From NCBI GenBank assembly GCA_021808525.1, contig JAKBBK010000006.1, positions 17,477 to 81,476 of the forward strand: a DNA stretch of 64,000 bases, written 5' to 3'. Position 1 is the first letter of the stretch. Every line of letters begins with the position of its first letter. The DNA is from Pseudomonadota bacterium (GTDB lineage Bacteria > Pseudomonadota > Gammaproteobacteria > Burkholderiales > Burkholderiaceae_C). Made by a program: the position numbers and the translations under genes. Below, in pieces: positions 63,173 to 64,000 of the stretch. The notes below the pieces were generated by a model. The model was not told the DNA's origin, ran no database searches, and worked only from the letters and a program-made list of their open reading frames with translations.

Positions 63173-63262
63173 GTGCGCATTATAGGCCGGCTGCCCGGGC
63201 GTCGCTAACATGCTCGCCTTGCCCCGCCCGCCTTGCACGCATTCCCCGAGCCGCCGTCCACC

Positions 63263-64000
63263 ATGCTGCGCCTGTTCCGCATTCTGTCGCTGCTGCCGCT
63301 GGGCCTGCTGCAGGCTGCCGGCACCGTGACCGGGCTGCTGGTCTACGCCGCATCGCCGCGCTACCGGCGGGTGTTGCGCGCCAACCTCGCGCAGGCCGGC
63401 TTCAGCTCGCGCCGGCTGGCGCTGCGGGCGGCCATGGACGCCGGGCGCATGGCCGCGGAATTGCCCTTCGTATGGCTGCGCCGCGGCCCGGGCGCCGCCG
63501 TGCACCGGGTGCAGGTGTTCGGACGCGAGGCGGTCGAGCAGGCGCGGCGCGAAGGCCGCGGCGTCTTGTACCTCACGCCGCACCTCGGCTGCTTCGAGGT
63601 CTCGGCCCAGGTGGCCGCGCAGTGGGGCCCGATCACCGTGCTGTACCGCCCGCCGCACAAGACCTGGCTGCAGGCGCTGGCCGGCGCGCGCCTGCGCGAG
63701 AACCTGCGCACCGCGCCGGCCAGCGTGGCGGGCATGCGCCCGCTGCTGCGCGCGCTGCGCAATGGCGAGGCCGTGGGCATGCTGCCCGATCAGGCTCCCT
63801 CGGCCGGCGAGGGGGTGTGGGCGCCGTTTTTCGGGCGGCCCGCCTACACCATGACCCTGCCGGCGCGCCTGGTCCAGCTCACCGGCGCGCGCATCGTGTT
63901 CGCCGTCGCCGAGCGCCTGGCCTGCGGCAGGGGCTACCGGCTGAGCCTGCGGGCACTGCAGCAGCCGCTGCCCGAGGATGCGCGGCAGGCGGCGGCGCTG
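63263..64000 (+). CDS. Lipid A acyltransferase (LpxL/HtrB family), partial at window end
   Basis: GVLYLTPHLGCFEVSAQVAAQWGPITVLYRPPHKTWLQAL; GMLPDQAP; open to the window edge. Confidence 0.9.
   Translation, partial: MLRLFRILSLLPLGLLQAAGTVTGLLVYAASPRYRRVLRANLAQAGFSSRRLALRAAMDAGRMAAELPFVWLRRGPGAAVHRVQVFGREAVEQARREGRGVLYLTPHLGCFEVSAQVAAQWGPITVLYRPPHKTWLQALAGARLRENLRTAPASVAGMRPLLRALRNGEAVGMLPDQAPSAGEGVWAPFFGRPAYTMTLPARLVQLTGARIVFAVAERLACGRGYRLSLRALQQPLPEDARQAAAL

Overview
This is a 64 kb window of a high-GC chromosome. Its gene content and synteny look betaproteobacterial and Burkholderiales-like (inference). It is densely packed with mostly housekeeping genes: ettA, a pilT/pilU locus, an SpmAB fusion, a DEAD-box helicase, rlmJ, aspS, ttcA/folB, cca, fadD, mrp/apbC, metG, scpA, panBC, nadB, amn, and a SAM-cycle block metF-ahcY-metK next to an lpxL-like gene. 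I saw no rRNA, IS element, integrase or CRISPR array. One tRNA-Ala(CGC) is present. The most interesting signals are as follows. (1) A GlrK-QseG-GlrR-like operon is followed by a near-consensus sigma-54 promoter, two phased TGTC-N10-GACA-type sites, a small secreted His-rich ORF and an intrinsic terminator. This looks like a complete GlrR output unit with an uncharacterised target. (2) An SAH riboswitch precedes ahcY, and a separate structured, unassigned leader precedes metK. (3) There is a rubrerythrin / GlpC-like Fe-S protein / DUF3501 (+YaaA) cassette. (4) A tRNA trailer with a strong terminator and a DnaA-box match lies next to a probable decayed wHTH/HEPN toxin-antitoxin relic. (5) Several operator-like elements occur: a PmrA/QseB-type box at degP, a TetR-type palindrome at fadD, and an inverted repeat at a rhodanese/YeeE operon. 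(6) There is an in-frame 12-bp minisatellite in cca. All assignments come from reading motifs and ORFs by eye. No database search was run.
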